Of a stretch of DNA of 64,000 nt, positions 22,837 to 33,269 are shown one piece after another (the first letter of the stretch is position 1; the number at the start of each line of letters is the position of its first letter). The position numbers and the translations under genes were made by a program. Below the pieces are notes generated by a model. The model ran no database searches and was not told where the DNA came from. It saw only the letters and a program-made list of their open reading frames with translations. The stretch is from Symbiodinium kawagutii (lineage: Eukaryota > Sar > Dinophyceae > Suessiales > Symbiodiniaceae): contig VSDK01013117.1 of assembly GCA_009767595.1 (NCBI GenBank), positions 278,435 through 342,434 of the forward strand. The letters are read 5' to 3'.

Positions 22837-24079
22837 GGTTGCCACTGCGAACGACAGCAACGGGGCCGAGTCGGGTTGCCGAGACACCACGCGCAAGGCC
22901 GACACTGCTGTGACTCATGCAACATGGAACCCACCGATGGCATCCCCTCCGGCAAGACTGTCTCACTCTCTGTAGCGCGAAGGGAGCTGCCATCCTTAAA
23001 ACAAAGTGGCGCTGTCACGTGGCACTCAACTGCTTACCTTTCCTTGCTCATCTACTTCCTTGTAAGATCAGCGGAACTGAATGTACGAAACTTAATTGCA
23101 ATGATCTACTTCTTTGTCATCGTCAGATCTCCAATCTAGTCCACTTTTCAGGGAAACAACAGATCCTCATGGGATCCAATCTCTGAATCTCCGAGTTCAA
23201 CATGGTTCTAACAGAGACGGTAGCAGCTCTAAAGCTCATCTTGAACCGGGCGGCGGTCGGATCCACACTCGCCGAACCCGACCCCGATGGTGGGACTATC
23301 ACGGAGTCACTTTGGCAGCGTGGCAAGCTGCTCTTTACCTCAGCAAAACCATGGGGAAACGATGTGGAATGAGGCAGGTGCAAAGTTTCACTGCCAAGAC
23401 ATTGAAGTTAAAAAAGGATAAAACATGGTAAGACACATTTGCTCATTGTCTCCTTTGTACACAGTTTGGCACCACGAATACTTCAAGCATATGACTTGCA
23501 TTGACTTGCAAACTTTTGTTCGCCTCTTGTGGCCGTCCCATCTCGTAACGCGAACCTGCACTGCGTCCAAGTGGCAGGGATGTATTCGAGAAAGGTTGCC
23601 TTCACAACCAAATTGAATTCCTGTTCCTGGCGTGGTTGATGCAAAGCAAAAAGGAGCAGCTAATAACAGCTATCAATGGACCAGATTTTTCATCATACCC
23701 AGTATGCTTTAGCATAGGGCATGCTAGCAAAAAAAAAGCATGCTAGCCAAAAATAAACAAGAAATATCTGGCCATGGCAGACTGATAGACCCTAATAACT
23801 TCAATCCAAAAACAATCGTTGCAGGGAACATGCAATGAACACCCGTGAACGGATGACCATCTTCAAGGAACAAGCACGCAAGATAGTAGCGTCAATGAGC
23901 CAAATTTGAGCCAATGATCCTTGACACGTGTGCTCTCTAGTGACTCTGGTTGGTGGGCAAAATTTCTTCTTGATCAGGACCTCAAAGCAACCTGTGGAAC
24001 CTGCCTCTTCTTCGTCCACATCTGGACATTCAAGCACCGAAGTGGTGAGTCGTGAAAATGACCGCGCGAAAGAGGACAT
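22315..24079 (-). CDS. C3H-type zinc-finger protein, gene C (5' part)
   Basis: ATG at 24079-24077 starts exon 1 (to 23945, 45 codons) with SRLTTSVLE, an acidic stretch and FEVLIKKKF, which resembles the K-x-T-F-L-E exon of A and B. Exon 2 (22994-22888) ends CRPCA plus two bases of Trp. Exon 3 (22667-22603) encodes FWKPMGCANGSACRHCHLC. Exon 4 (22390-22315) encodes ELTRQRKVHRCMARQRTHG. Phases join 0/0, 2/2, 1/1 and the gene continues (out-phase 2). Donors are GT, GT, GC and GT; acceptors AG|G. The finger is C-x8-C-x5-C-x3-H. Its introns interrupt different codons from A and B. The intron between exons 2 and 3 carries a long GAT/CAT microsatellite. A frame at about 23200-23350 could be an additional in-phase exon. 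RNA binding is inferred from the family. Confidence 0.8.
22709..22836. repeat. TCA/TCG/TCC trinucleotide repeat in gene C intron
   Basis: A (TCATCC)n to (TCGTCA)n to (TCA)n series. It sits inside the intron that splits the zinc finger of gene C; poly-Ser (plus) and poly-Asp/Met (minus) ORFs through it are artefacts. Confidence 0.9.
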
Positions 24080-24228
24080 AGTGCTGAGGCTTCTCAATCG
24101 AGCCAAGCTCTTCTTAGTGCAGGGGCGCTCTGATGGCCGGAACCATTGCGTTGGACCAGGTACAGGCCCACCAGGCATCTGTTTAGAAAGGCGACCAAGT
24201 TCATCACATCCAACGGATCCAACCCCTT

Positions 24229-24786
24229 TCCCCTGGTCTCTCTCTCCTGTCTGTCGCTCTCCCCCTGTCTCTCTCTCTCTCTCCCTCTCTCTCTTCTCCC
24301 TCTCTCCCTTCCCTCTCTTTCTTTTTCTTCACTCTCTCTCTCTCTCCCTTCTCTCTCTCGCTCTTCTCTCTCTCTTCTTTTCTTCACTCTCTCTCTCTCT
24401 CTCTTCTTTTCTTCACTCTCTCTCTCTCTCTCTCTCTTCTCTCCCTCTCTCACTTCTCTTTCTGTCTCTCTCTCTCTCTCTTTTTCGTCACTCTCTCTCT
24501 CTCTCTTCCCTTCCTCTCTTCTCTCTTCACTCTCCAGTTCTTCTCTCTCTCTCTCTCTCGCTCTCTTCTCTCTTCGCTCTCTCCTTTTCTTCACCCTCTC
24601 TCTCCTGTGTCTTTCTCCTCTCTGTCTCTCTACTCTCTGTCTCTCCCCTCTCTTTCTCTCTCCTGTCTGTCTCTCTGCTCTCTCTCTCTTCTCTCTTGTC
24701 TCCCTCTCTCCCTTCTCCCTCTTTCTCTTTTTCTTCACTCCCCCTCTCTCCCTCTCTCCCTTCTCTCTCTCTCTCTCTCTCTCTCT
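24229..24786. repeat. Pyrimidine (CT) tract, copy 1
   Basis: A long CT-rich tract with TTTTCTTCACT and GTCACT interruptions. The order of interruptions, including the odd block CACTCTCCAGTTCTTC, recurs in 25681-26565, so the two tracts are related by duplication and are not merely similar in composition. Confidence 0.85.
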
Positions 24787-24942
24787 TCGGGCGTGGCGGA
24801 CCAGCCGCCGTCTCACAGAGACGCCCAGGTGGCCTGGCGTCCATCAAAAAGGGGCCGCCCTCAAATCTTTACAGCGAGGGTACGGAAAAGGAATCAGAAG
24901 CTGTCTCTGACGTGAAACAAAATGCGTCTACGGGCTCAGAAG

Positions 24943-25602
24943 CTACCCTATTCCAGCTGACTCCGGGTCTGGGAAACCAAAACGTTCCACATGAAACCGG
25001 CTACACTGGCTCAAAGCAAATGCGTCCATCCAGCTCAGAAACTTCAGTGTGCAGTCCGTTGCTCCATTGTCAGATAGACTTGCATTCGAATCTTCGTTTC
25101 TCTGGTTGGCAAGATAGGGGCCACGTCCCAAAGCTTGACGAAGCTCGTCCAGCTCAGATTGTAGCGCGGCGATAACCCTCTCCTTGCACTGAAGGTTTTC
25201 CGCCTGATGCCGTGTATTCCTGGCAAGGGTAGAGTCGAACTCGCTCCGAAGTTTTTGCATCCCATGGGTCACTGTGTCTCTCATCTTGCTGCCCCATTGC
25301 TGCACCTCCTCCATTAGCTTGACCAGCTCCTGCTCGTCAACATGGTGTCCATCAGTCTGGCTGGTGGCATTGTGATGGTGCGTCTCGTGGTCCATCCCCA
25401 AGCAAGTAGAAAGGCTGATGACTCTGCGCCGCTTCACCTCCCGCTCTGGCGGGACCGATCGCAGGGCATCTTCGACCGAGCATTTCAAACAAACCCTCGC
25501 TCGTTGCAGGTGGCTCATCACTTCTGGGCTACATTCAAGCCGGTATGAGATTCGTATCGCGTAGCTGATGCAAGAAAAGAGCTTAGCCACAGGTAGCGCC
25601 AT
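24943..25602 (-). CDS. Coiled-coil protein, apparently single-exon, unknown function
   Basis: ATG at 25602-25600, in good context (CCATGG) with an in-frame stop four codons upstream, opens 219 codons. Residues about 95-165 are strongly heptad-like (DEQELVKLMEEVQQW, then SELDELRQALG) and predict a coiled coil. A basic patch (EREVKRRRV) and a His run precede it. The ORF is the longest in the window that does not depend on low-complexity sequence. A GGGTAGC site at the stop could be a donor, so a 3' exon is not excluded. It lies between two duplicated pyrimidine tracts and is preceded by a spliced-leader-like sequence at 25680-25657, consistent with a retroposed mRNA copy. No homologous family was recognised. 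Confidence 0.55.
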   Translation of the reverse strand: MALPVAKLFSCISYAIRISYRLECSPEVMSHLQRARVCLKCSVEDALRSVPPEREVKRRRVISLSTCLGMDHETHHHNATSQTDGHHVDEQELVKLMEEVQQWGSKMRDTVTHGMQKLRSEFDSTLARNTRHQAENLQCKERVIAALQSELDELRQALGRGPYLANQRNEDSNASLSDNGATDCTLKFLSWMDAFALSQCSRFHVERFGFPDPESAGIG

Positions 25603-25656
25603 GGCAGGAATTCAAACATGCAAAATCCAAAACTATACACAATTGCCCGCTGGGGC

Positions 25657-25680
25657 CTCGTAACCGAAATGGCTTGAGCC
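25657..25680 (-). other. Candidate relic of dinoflagellate spliced leader (tandem junction)
   Basis: The minus strand reads GGCTCAAGCCATTT and then CGGTTACGAG. The first 14 bases equal the junction expected when the 3' end of the 22-nt dinoflagellate SL is followed by a truncated SL copy beginning at its internal AG; the rest matches with a few changes. It lies about 55 bp upstream of the ORF start at 25602. The SL consensus is recalled knowledge; the match was made by eye. Confidence 0.4.
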
Positions 25681-25924
25681 TTCTCTCTCTGTCTCTCTCT
25701 CTCTCTCTTTTTCGTCACTCTCTCGCTCTCTCTTTTTCGTCACTCTATGTCTCTCTCCCTCTCTCTCTTCTCCCTTCCCTCTCTTTCTTTTTCTTCACTC
25801 TCCCTCTCTCTCTCCCTTCTCTCTCTCGCTCTTCTCTCTCTCTTCTTTTCTTCACTCTCTCTCTCTCTTCTTTTCTTCACTCTCTCTCTCTCTCTCTTCT
25901 CTCCCTCTCTCACTTCTCTTTCTG

Positions 25925-25955
<31 letters not shown>

Positions 25956-26565
25956 TTTTCGTCACTCTCTCTCTCTCTCTTCCCTTCCTCTCTTCTCTCT
26001 TCACTCTCCAGTTCTTCACTCTCTCTCTCTCTCTCGCTCTCTTCTCTGTTCGCTCTCTCCTTTTCTTCACCCTCTCTCTCTCTCTCCTCCCTGTCTCTCT
26101 CCTGTCTGTCTCTCTCCCTCTCTCTTCTCCCTCTCTCCCTTCCCTCTTTCCCTTTTTTTGTACTCTCTCTCTGCCTTCTCTCTCCCTCTCTCTCTCCCTC
26201 TTTTTCGTCACTCTCTCTCTCTCTCTTCCCTTCCTCTCTCTCTCTCTCTGTCTCTCTCTTCTCCTTGTTTCTTCTCTCTTCGCTCTCTCCTTTTCTTCAC
26301 CCTCTCTCTCCTGTGTCTTTCTCCTCTCTGTCTCTCTACTCTCTGTCTCTCCCCTCTCTTTCTCTCTCCTGTCTGTCTCTCTCCTCTCTCTCTTCTCTCT
26401 TGTCTCCCTCTCTCCCTTCTCCCTCTCTCTCTTCTTCTTCACTCTCTCTCTCTCTCTCTTCTCTCCCTCTCTCCCTTCTGTCTCCCTCTCTTTTTTTTCT
26501 TCCCGCCCTCTCTCTCTCTCTCTCTCTCTCTGTTGCTCTCTCCCTCTCTCTCTCTCCCTCGCTCC
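25681..26565. repeat. Pyrimidine (CT) tract, copy 2
   Basis: A longer relative of 24229-24786 with internal reduplication. All long Ser/Leu (plus) and Arg/Glu (minus) ORFs across it are compositional. Confidence 0.85.
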
Positions 26566-26599
26566 TGTCTGCATCTTACTACTCGGGTCTTCATACGTG

Positions 26600-27740
26600 G
26601 TACTATCATCTGATGTGACCCCTACTTCTCAAACATTGCACAGCCTACTCTCAAGGCTTTCGGAGCATTGCTATGAGCCGGGTGTCAACCAAGCTTCTTT
26701 CTCCAAATGGAAGTCGGGATGCCAACAGAAGGAACAATTACATCAAAGCGATAAGTGAATTGCTACACCAAATAAAGATATGTGTAAAGGTCTGGCAGCA
26801 AAGATTGAAGTAAACCTCAACAAAATTCGAAGTGTGGTGGGATTGGGTTGAGGACCCTTGTCAAACCATCACGGCCACAAGTTCTGCCACCGAAGGTACT
26901 GGGCTTACGGTTTCTGCATCGCTCAATCCCGTACACTGCTTGAGCAGAGTCTTGTCCTGAAGGGATGAAGAGAAAGAGAGAAGAATGAATAAAAGAGTAA
27001 GAAGAGAGAGAATGAAGATAGCAAAAGAATTACTGATAATAGAAGGAATAGAAGAGAAAGAAAGGGAGATTAGAGAGAGAGAAAGCTAGAGAGAATAGTA
27101 GGGATCCCCCAAGCATCAGCCAATGAGTTCCTCTTAGATTTTTCCAGGCTTACCTTTGGTGAAGTGAATTGATGATTCACTTCTGTCTCTTGCGCCCTCA
27201 CACACTGCCTCAATGCCTCCCTCCAGGCCCCCATATGTCACGGCAACCCAGTCCATGACTGTAAAAAGGTGTCTCGCACAGCGAATGTTTGAGTCTAGAC
27301 CTCAGTTTGCGGCTGTCCGACCCAAAGGAGGAGCAAAGTCTACATCTGGGTGAGGTCTAGACATGCACACTCTTGTTTGTAAAAATCCTCGAAATCCATG
27401 TTCGCAAAAGGATCATTCTAGAGATCATCGCCATCGGGTTCGAGCAAGCTCTTCCTGAATAAACATAACATTAATAACAATAATAGTAATCATAACGATA
27501 GTAATCATAACGTAATAATAAAAATGGCAATATCAATGAATAGGACTAATGACACCAATAATCATTGTAGCAAAAACAATAGCAATAACAATAATAGAAC
27601 TCGCTGTGGTAACGACCAAAAATGAACAAGGACAATAGTGGTGGTAAGGACTAAGAATGATTCATGACTCATATAGACTAAATGGATCTAAATGATTTCT
27701 AAAACGACTAAAAGGATATCAATTCTGAGACCTTAATTTT
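26600..27740. other. No supported gene; GA-rich and AT-rich patches
   Basis: A GA-rich run (26966-27096) is followed by ordinary sequence, then an AT-rich imperfect TAATAA/AACAAT region (27463-27600). No frame with convincing coding character was seen. Confidence 0.5.
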
Positions 27741-27964
27741 CAGAATTGAGCAAGCAAGTGCACTACCACGGCGCCCCGGACTCTTCATTTTCCACTGAAG
27801 CAACGCATACGCGACCGAGGTGCAATGTGCCGTGCCACACCAGGGTCACCAGGGCCAGACGCGGGGTTCTATACCTCACCAGGTGGACCAAATCACAGAG
27901 TCCATGGATGAAATCACATCCACTGAGCCCATCAGTAGCAAAAGAGTCCTACATTGTGAGGTAA

Positions 27965-28372
27965 ATGGCAAAAATGGCAACTCAAGCATATTCATACAAT
28001 TTCAAATGGGCAGGGCGAAGAATTGGGTGCCCGAAGGACTTACTGTATCGCTTGCCATCTTTCAATGACATTTTTGAAGGCTCCAGAAACACAAGAATTC
28101 CCTACCCAGCTGAAATGGCTTTGGAAAGTCATCACCAAGTTTGGATGATTGGCACCCATCCATCACCGAAAACTGGTTCAGGACACGCTGGTAACAACAA
28201 ATATCGGAAGCAACTGCGAAGAAGTGAACTGTTGCAACAGGATCCAGCTCCCAAAAGGTCTGGGTCTGCATACTGCCTGCAATGCCCGCAATACGTGGAC
28301 CCCCACCGGTTTGCTCATGGCAATCCCTGTGTTGCATTAACTTCCCTTGTTCATGGCAATCCACTGGCGTGA
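27965..28372 (+). CDS. Hypothetical ORF, 135 codons
   Basis: An ATG-initiated plus frame (MAKMATQAYSYNFKWAGRRI and onward, later LLQQDPAPKRSGSAYCLQCP). A minus frame (28062-28364) is also open. A direct repeat TTCATGGCAATCC occurs twice near the 3' end, and a degraded duplication relates 28390-28450 to 28530-28620. No domain was recognised. Confidence 0.3.
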   Translation: MAKMATQAYSYNFKWAGRRIGCPKDLLYRLPSFNDIFEGSRNTRIPYPAEMALESHHQVWMIGTHPSPKTGSGHAGNNKYRKQLRRSELLQQDPAPKRSGSAYCLQCPQYVDPHRFAHGNPCVALTSLVHGNPLA

Positions 28373-29021
28373 CGTTCGCTTTATCGATGGGTCAATCATC
28401 GCCATCATCGTCGTTGCTTGTTTAAACGCCACCATCTCTGACCATTGAAGCAATATTCGATTATTAGACATTATTAGATCAGAAATCCAGTCACAATAAT
28501 TCTGTCACATATTAGATAAGACTTCCAGTCGCAATCATCGCCGTGCTCCCAATCCCCATAACTCTGGGATTAAACATCATTGTATCTGCTTGTTTAAATG
28601 CCATCTCCTGCGCTCTGTCAAGTGGCAAGTCCCTCGTACACCGCACGCGGATTTGCACGAGGGCCCGGTCTCCGGCACCAGTAGCCGCTGTGAGCCCAGA
28701 GCAACGCCAGCAGCACTGAACGAACCCACTGTGACTCACATGGAACACGCAAAAAAAACAAAATCTGAAAAGGAACTGGGTCAAATGGGGTCAAGTTGCA
28801 TGGTTTCTCCAATCCTTTTGCAGTTAGTGCCGACGCTTTGACAGCCGATCTTTTAGTATCATTGGTCAAGCAGTTGGCTTGGCAAGACTCTTTTGAAAGA
28901 GGAGTGATGGCACCGATCATTCAAAGCCAAGAACATCAATGGTCATGCCATGTCGCAAGAACACTTCAACTCCGACTAGCAATCTGCAAAATCGCGGTGC
29001 ATGTCCCAAGCTGGTGCTCAC

Positions 29022-29860
29022 CACGTTGTCTAGGTCCCCCACACGGTTCACAAAATAGAACTGGCCTGGCTTCGACCTGACAGCGCCCACTGACCCTGCT
29101 ACAATCATCAACTTCCCAAATTCAGCACCGTTTTTTGGGCGAAGGATGGCGGACATCCTCCGAATGTCTCCTAATAACATGTAACATATGGCTGCAAACC
29201 ATTTCGGAAGCCTTTTTCTTGGACACTGCTTCGATGTAGGAAATATCAGGTGGCATCTTTCGGCTTACTAGCAAAACTCCTCATAATGATGGCCATGGGA
29301 GTTAGTGAACAAATGATTTGTATACGGATAGGCTAGTAATTCAGCAATTGTTAACTACCTTTTTTTCCTCCAGATTGCCAACTGGACCATTGGGACGCAG
29401 CCCCCCTTTTGTCATCGCTCGTCCACGCGATAGCGTCAAACTGGCAGCCATGCGCATCCCAAAGCGTGATGATGCCTGTGTCTCCGTTCTTAAATAGCTG
29501 TGGTGACTTTTGCAGAGAACTTTGCAACTCACGCAGTGTCCACCTTAATACATCATACTTTCCTCGGAAAACCCTTTCTCTCTTCCCATTCCCGTTTTTT
29601 GATTGTTGCTCTGAGACCAAAGGACACGCTTTCTGAGTGTCTCATCTATACCTATGTTTTCATTCTCTCTTCATCTTTCCGCATCACATAAAACATATAT
29701 ACATCTGTCAATTTTTGTCCATGCTCTTTGCAGCGCTTGTGTGCTGTATGTTTCCACTCACACGTCTTCATCGTCCGCTTCAACCTTTGCTGTGGCACGT
29801 CGGCAGCAAACCTCTGCAGAGTCGCCGATGATGTTTCGGGCCTTTTCCTCAGTGCAGGTA
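29022..29860 (-). CDS. Gene E, unknown product (three exons recognised)
   Basis: Exon 29562-29359 (67 codons, KYDVLRWTLRELQSSLQK, then GIITLWDAHGCQFDAIAW) ends at AAG|GTAGTT. It joins in phase 1 to exon 29170-29022 (DIRRMSAILRPKNGAEFGKL, then QFYFVNRVGDLDNV), which ends at GTG|GTGAGC. Upstream, 29860-29762 (EEKARNIIGDSAEVCCRRAT) ends at a GTGAGT donor in phase 2, so one unrecognised exon is needed to reach the phase-1 acceptor at 29562. The Trp/Gly-rich middle suggests a beta-rich domain, but I do not recognise a family. Confidence 0.6.
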
Positions 29861-29997
29861 CTGTGGAAGCCCAGCATGGTTTTTCAATTTGTTTCATTGC
29901 TTGTGGAAACTTGTTGAGATACAGTGGGCTTCGCTCTCCTCATTGAGGCATCTCCTTTTTGGCCAAGTTGCTATCAAGGTGAACCTGAGTTGCTGCA

Positions 29998-30369
29998 CTA
30001 AGAACGCCAGACTGTGGACATGGTGAAATTAGATGTAGTTAGGTAAAAACGTGATGACTTTTTCATGTAACTAAGTGCATCTATAATTAACTGCACCATG
30101 TGAGATTTTCTGTGACTCTCTCTGTTCATTCGGAGATTTGGGGCGACCCATTGAGCTCGTTCCAGCCATTTCCAACCTATTCCAAGCTCTAGCTGTGCCT
30201 TCACGCGTTGGATCCAAGGGACTTCCCCACACAGGTGAAAAGGGCACAGCTCTTGGCACAGCAAGCTGCATCGCTGTTGCCACCCACACCACCCGTGATG
30301 TCTTGAGCATCTGGTCGCCTTGTGATTCCGCAGGGCAGTCCAGAGATTCTCGTGTGCGGCATTGATCAT
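29998..30369 (-). CDS. Possible coding region, two overlapping minus frames
   Basis: One frame (MINAAHENLWTALRNHKATR, then KAQLELGIGWKWLERAQW) and a second (30071-30379, RTRESLDCPAESQGDQMLKT) are both open on the same strand. It is likely exonic and probably belongs to a gene upstream of gene E, but the correct frame and the boundaries are unresolved. Confidence 0.35.
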   Translation of the reverse strand: MINAAHENLWTALRNHKATRCSRHHGWCGWQQRCSLLCQELCPFHLCGEVPWIQRVKAQLELGIGWKWLERAQWVAPNLRMNRESHRKSHMVQLIIDALSYMKKSSRFYLTTSNFTMSTVWRS

Positions 30370-30456
30370 CTTTTAGCAAAACAATGGCGCACTGCGAAAA
30401 GCGATGCTATTTATCTTTGAAGTTCTTAGAGGCTCAACTAATCAGGAACTAACGGT

Positions 30457-30735
30457 TTAACAGCATCTAACAGCAACAAATTTGCTGGTGAAGGCCCCTT
30501 GGAAGTCTCTAAGATGATCAGCTGAGGGAGTTCCCACATCTGTGTGCCCCACCAAGAGTGCAACTTGTGCTTCGCTGTGCTTATCTGATGGGGTTCCACA
30601 GCTCCTAGGTGCGTCGCTGTCATTGGGATCCTTTTGCGCTGGGTTTGGAGGCACCAAGTCATCCAAGTCACAGCAACCAGCCGTCTTGGCCTCAGCCCAT
30701 GGGTTCGTCGGTAACGTGTCTCTGTGATTGCGCAT
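30457..30735 (-). CDS. ORF or terminal exon, 92 codons, unknown product
   Basis: An ATG-initiated frame (MRNHRDTLPTNPWAEAKTAG, later PPNPAQKDPNDSDAPRSCGT) runs to TAA. It is hydrophilic and probably disordered. It could extend upstream through an AG at about 30741. The plus frames here look poorer. Confidence 0.45.
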   Translation of the reverse strand: MRNHRDTLPTNPWAEAKTAGCCDLDDLVPPNPAQKDPNDSDAPRSCGTPSDKHSEAQVALLVGHTDVGTPSADHLRDFQGAFTSKFVAVRCC

Positions 30736-30959
30736 CTCTCTGCTTCAGACATCCATGGACCTCCATGTTTTCTCTTGCTGGTGTAGTATGTAGAAATAAC
30801 GAATACCCCACGTGCGGCGCACACACACACACACATACTGTGTATATGCATTGTTGCTGATCTAAATTCCTTCATCCCAATACGGCCATCTTCGTGGAAA
30901 ACTAAACCATGTTTTTTGCGAATCCATACAAATCTTTCGCACAAGACCATGTAGGCCAC

Positions 30960-32230
30960 TTCGGGGGATTGTTTTCCGCAATCCTAATGTAAACTGGGTG
31001 CCCGAATGTATGTAAAACAGAACTCGCAAACAATATGTGAGAAGCCAGCGGTTCATTGAAGCTTCACTCACCATTCTACACTTCCTCCAATGACTTTCGC
31101 AAGATCAAACACACACTTTCGCAGACCCGCAAAGGAAACGTTTGCAAGGTAATGATTCTTAATCGACATAAAAGGCCGTTTTGTGCAGACCTGTTGTGAA
31201 ACCATTGTATGCATGAACCTATAGACTATAGACATTTATTTGCTGCATATGAACTACATCATAGAATGAAACCCACACAGGTACGCATGTGAGGTTCTTG
31301 CCTCTTCTATGTTTCTCTGGTGAAAAGTTGCCAAGGTCCGGCCTATAAATGTTCATATGCTTCCCTCATCTTCCATGCGTTCCTTTTGTCTGCCAAGATG
31401 CTACAAGAATAGCTCCGACACGTCTGCACACAGCAGTCTTCATCTGTGCTACCAGCGGTGATGGACGCGTCGCCTGACAGTGCAGATGGAATGGGGCAAA
31501 ATTTCTAGAACCCGAACGAAGCAAGCGAAGCATGCGAAGCATTTCGTATCACCAAAAGTCTACTTATCGTCTCCTTATTTATCCTTATACTTATTTATTT
31601 ATCCTAAGACTTCGAATAGTCTCCTTATTTACTTATCCTTATCGATTTCTACTCCCGAAGAGCTCTTCGACTTATGGAAATCACTCACCAGTCAAGCAGC
31701 GCCAGGCCCAGGGCTAGGCTGTCACTGATCGAAAGGGATGCACTTTCTTTGCTCGGAATCAACACATCAACACATCAACACATCAAAGCTGTTTTTTATG
31801 ATTTATAACAGAGCTATCCGTTATGTGTTTCTATGGCCTCCCGACCCGGCCTCGCAAAGTCAAGTCCAGCCCGGCGGTGCACATGTGCAGCTCACAGGTC
31901 TTCATGCAACAAACCTCCTGCGAAGGCGCCACAATCCTTGGAGAAAGAAAAACTGGATCAAAAATCTAAGACTTCAATAGATCATCTAGAAGTAATCTAA
32001 GATCATCTAATCTAAGATCATCTATCATCTAATATCATCTAGAAGTTACATGAAACTACTGTTCTGATTCAAAGACGTTACCATTCTAACCTTTAGAGGT
32101 TAATAAGATTTGATAAGCAATGAAAGTTGATAAAACTAACCTATAGAACTTCATGAAATGCAATGTCATGTGCCCCACCGCCGTTTTTTTGCCAGGGCAT
32201 CTTAGAGGGTTGGCCCTGCCTCTAGCAGAG
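30960..32230. other. No well-supported gene
   Basis: One plus ORF with an ATG at about 31831 (MASRPGLAKSSPARRCTCAA) is 50-60 codons long and basic, but has no splice support. Around 31985-32050 there is a TCATCTAA-type imperfect repeat. Confidence 0.4.
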
Positions 32231-32234
32231 GCCG

Positions 32235-32504
32235 TTAGAACGTCAGACATTTGCAGTCAGCTGTACTGTCAGTGCTGAAATGCTGCCACGACACTGCTCT
32301 GGATTGCTTCGCCCCTGCGACCACAAGGACAACATCACGCATCATCAGAAAGCAATGTTTACGCAGGACTTCTATCTCCTTGTGTGTGTGTGTGCAATCT
32401 GGGTTTGAATCGCACATGTGAACCGCAAATGCATTCGGGCAATTGATTCTCGTTCTTACAATTCTTCTGCTACTTTTCGTAGAATGCAGCTGGTCAAAAA
32501 ACAC
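32235..32504 (-). CDS. Hypothetical ORF, 89 codons
   Basis: The minus frame contains KEIEVLRKHCFLMMRDVVLV and ends CKCLTF. It abuts the left inverted repeat of the 32.5-38.2 kb segment. No domain was recognised. Confidence 0.25.
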   Translation of the reverse strand: MFFDQLHSTKSSRRIVRTRINCPNAFAVHMCDSNPDCTHTHKEIEVLRKHCFLMMRDVVLVVAGAKQSRAVSWQHFSTDSTADCKCLTF

Positions 32505-32858
32505 GCATGAGTTGGACCTACCCCCCTCCCTGTAACAGCGAGCACAATTTAGAGCACGAGAAATCGCACGACGAAGAATGATCGAGATCGGGTTTTTCCA
32601 AATTTAGGTGCCCCTTTCATAGTGAAATCCTGATCTTAAATCACCTCATCTGGCAGTTCAGTCGATCAGCCTTTTTTTTGCCTTTCTTTGGATCAATCTG
32701 ATCTACCGGCCCATCCACAGCAACATCTGCTTGGAAGCAAGCTACTTGGAACAGGCTCAAATCTTCTAATGTGAATACATTAGCCATATGTTTCTGCAAT
32801 GAGCGCATTAATATGTTGTAGTTTCCATTGCAATGGATCTATGGCCAGTTCCCTACAT

Positions 32859-32879
32859 NNNNNNNNNNNNNNNNNNNNN
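32859..32879. other. Assembly gap (21 N) flanked by identical sequence
   Basis: TATGGCCAGTTCCCTACA occurs immediately before and immediately after the Ns. This is the signature of two contig ends that overlap but were not merged. Confidence 0.9.
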
Positions 32880-33269
32880 TATGGCCAGTTCCCTACACCT
32901 CAAAACGTAACTTTCCCGGCCAATCCACAGCATACCATGGAAGAATCACATGTTGGAACCTGCGCAAGGCATGTTTCCCCTGTACATCCCCCGTACAACC
33001 GCATGCCGCATAGCCGCATAGAACCAAAGAACTACGCTATGAAATGAAATGCTTGTTGGGACTGCCATAGCAGAGCAGAAACCAATGTTGGTTGGAACCG
33101 TAAAACGTAATCAGTAATCGCTGTAGTAATCTCTTTGTTGTCGTAGACCGTGGACCATCAGACCATAAATCATGGCCCAAAACAACATCCTGCATGCCGC
33201 TGCCCAAGCCGCTCCTGTGACGCGCACAATGTATGCTCGTGAGTTGTGAATTGTTGTGATTTGTGGTTT

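Noticed and set aside
22534..23139. Poly-Ser plus ORF and poly-Asp/Met minus ORFs
   Set aside because: They pass through the TCA/TCG microsatellite in a gene C intron.
23928..25175. 415-codon plus ORF
   Set aside because: It is antisense to gene C exon 1 and the coiled-coil ORF, joined through the CT tract; Ser/Leu composition is an artefact.
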